A stretch of DNA of 64,000 nucleotides, taken from NCBI GenBank assembly GCA_014656175.1, contig BNBX01000003.1:366573-430572 (forward strand). Direction: 5' to 3'. This stretch comes from Streptomyces werraensis (GTDB taxonomy: Bacteria > Actinomycetota > Actinomycetes > Streptomycetales > Streptomycetaceae). Of the stretch, positions 63,978 through 64,000 are shown one piece after another. How positions within the stretch are numbered: position 1 is the stretch's first letter; every line of letters starts with the position of its first letter. The notes below the pieces were generated by a model, which was not told where the DNA came from, did no database searches, and saw nothing but the letters and a program-made list of their open reading frames with translations. Both the position numbers and the translations under genes were made by a program.

Positions 63978-64000
63978 ATGGCGAACACCGAGACCGCGCT
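63978..64000 (+). CDS. Start of next operon gene (truncated by window end)
   Basis: ATG 63978 follows GGAAAGGA and reads MANTETA(L) before the window ends. It is 93 bases after the second roadblock gene, on the same strand, so it is probably the fourth gene of the operon. Its identity cannot be told from seven residues. Confidence 0.6.

Noticed and set aside
1..64000. CRISPR arrays, tRNAs, insertion sequences and attachment sites
   Set aside because: No regular spaced repeats, cloverleaf-like GC-poor units, transposase motifs or integrase genes were seen by eye.

Overview
The window is chromosomal DNA from a Streptomyces or very close relative. The sequence is extremely GC-rich with G or C at most third codon positions. 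Starts are often GTG with strong GGAGG-type ribosome sites. The gene set includes actinobacterial markers: a mycothiol-dependent formaldehyde dehydrogenase, an F420-type PPOX protein, DUF5709, DUF5133 and DUF4240 proteins, an ANTAR/GAF/PP2C phosphatase, GH64 and a roadblock operon. No rRNA, tRNA, CRISPR array, insertion sequence or prophage gene was seen. Coding density is high and most genes sit singly or in short 2-4 gene transcription units.

Region 1 (1-7.2 kb) is the end of a nonribosomal peptide cluster: the 3' part of an NRPS (C-A-T-C-A-T-E) followed by an MbtH protein and a strong hairpin. Region 2 (7.2-16.5 kb) holds a GNAT acetyltransferase, a secreted beta-propeller divergent from a TetR regulator, an alcohol dehydrogenase/SDR/NTF2 unit divergent from a LysR regulator, a SnoaL-like protein, a DUF4240 protein and an ABC exporter half-transporter. 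Region 3 (16.6-26.5 kb) has the mycothiol formaldehyde detoxification pair, two SDRs, an L,D-transpeptidase, a membrane-anchored serine protease, a DUF3800 protein, a PatB/MalY-like aminotransferase coupled to a methyltransferase, and an F420-type protein.

Region 4 (26.5-39 kb) contains an OB-fold protein with an operator-like double palindrome upstream. Next comes a cell-envelope cassette: a CseB-like response regulator, a histidine kinase, a serine DD-carboxypeptidase and a VanJ-like membrane EEP protein. It ends with a stand-alone ATP-grasp protein, a large PP2C phosphatase and a RpiR regulator. Region 5 (39-49.6 kb) has a DUF3662 protein without an FHA domain, two GT-C-like membrane proteins, a GH65 phosphorylase coupled to a beta-phosphoglucomutase (alpha-glucobiose to glucose 6-phosphate), DUF5709, and a secreted GH64 beta-1,3-glucanase with a perfect LacI-type operator.

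Region 6 (50-64 kb) holds metabolic enzymes, a second ABC half-exporter and a GlxA-type regulator. It then has a minimal graspetide (ATP-grasp RiPP) locus, tgmA precursor plus tgmB ligase, at 56.77-57.96 kb. This is followed by a membrane protein with tandem helical repeats, a large uncharacterised protein with a decayed duplicate of its own 3' end, and the start of a roadblock/LC7 operon that leaves the window. The graspetide locus is the most interesting system: the core is a short Thr/Ser-rich tail ending in two Asp residues, and no tailoring gene lies beside it. All function calls come from reading motifs and recalled family features; no database search was run.
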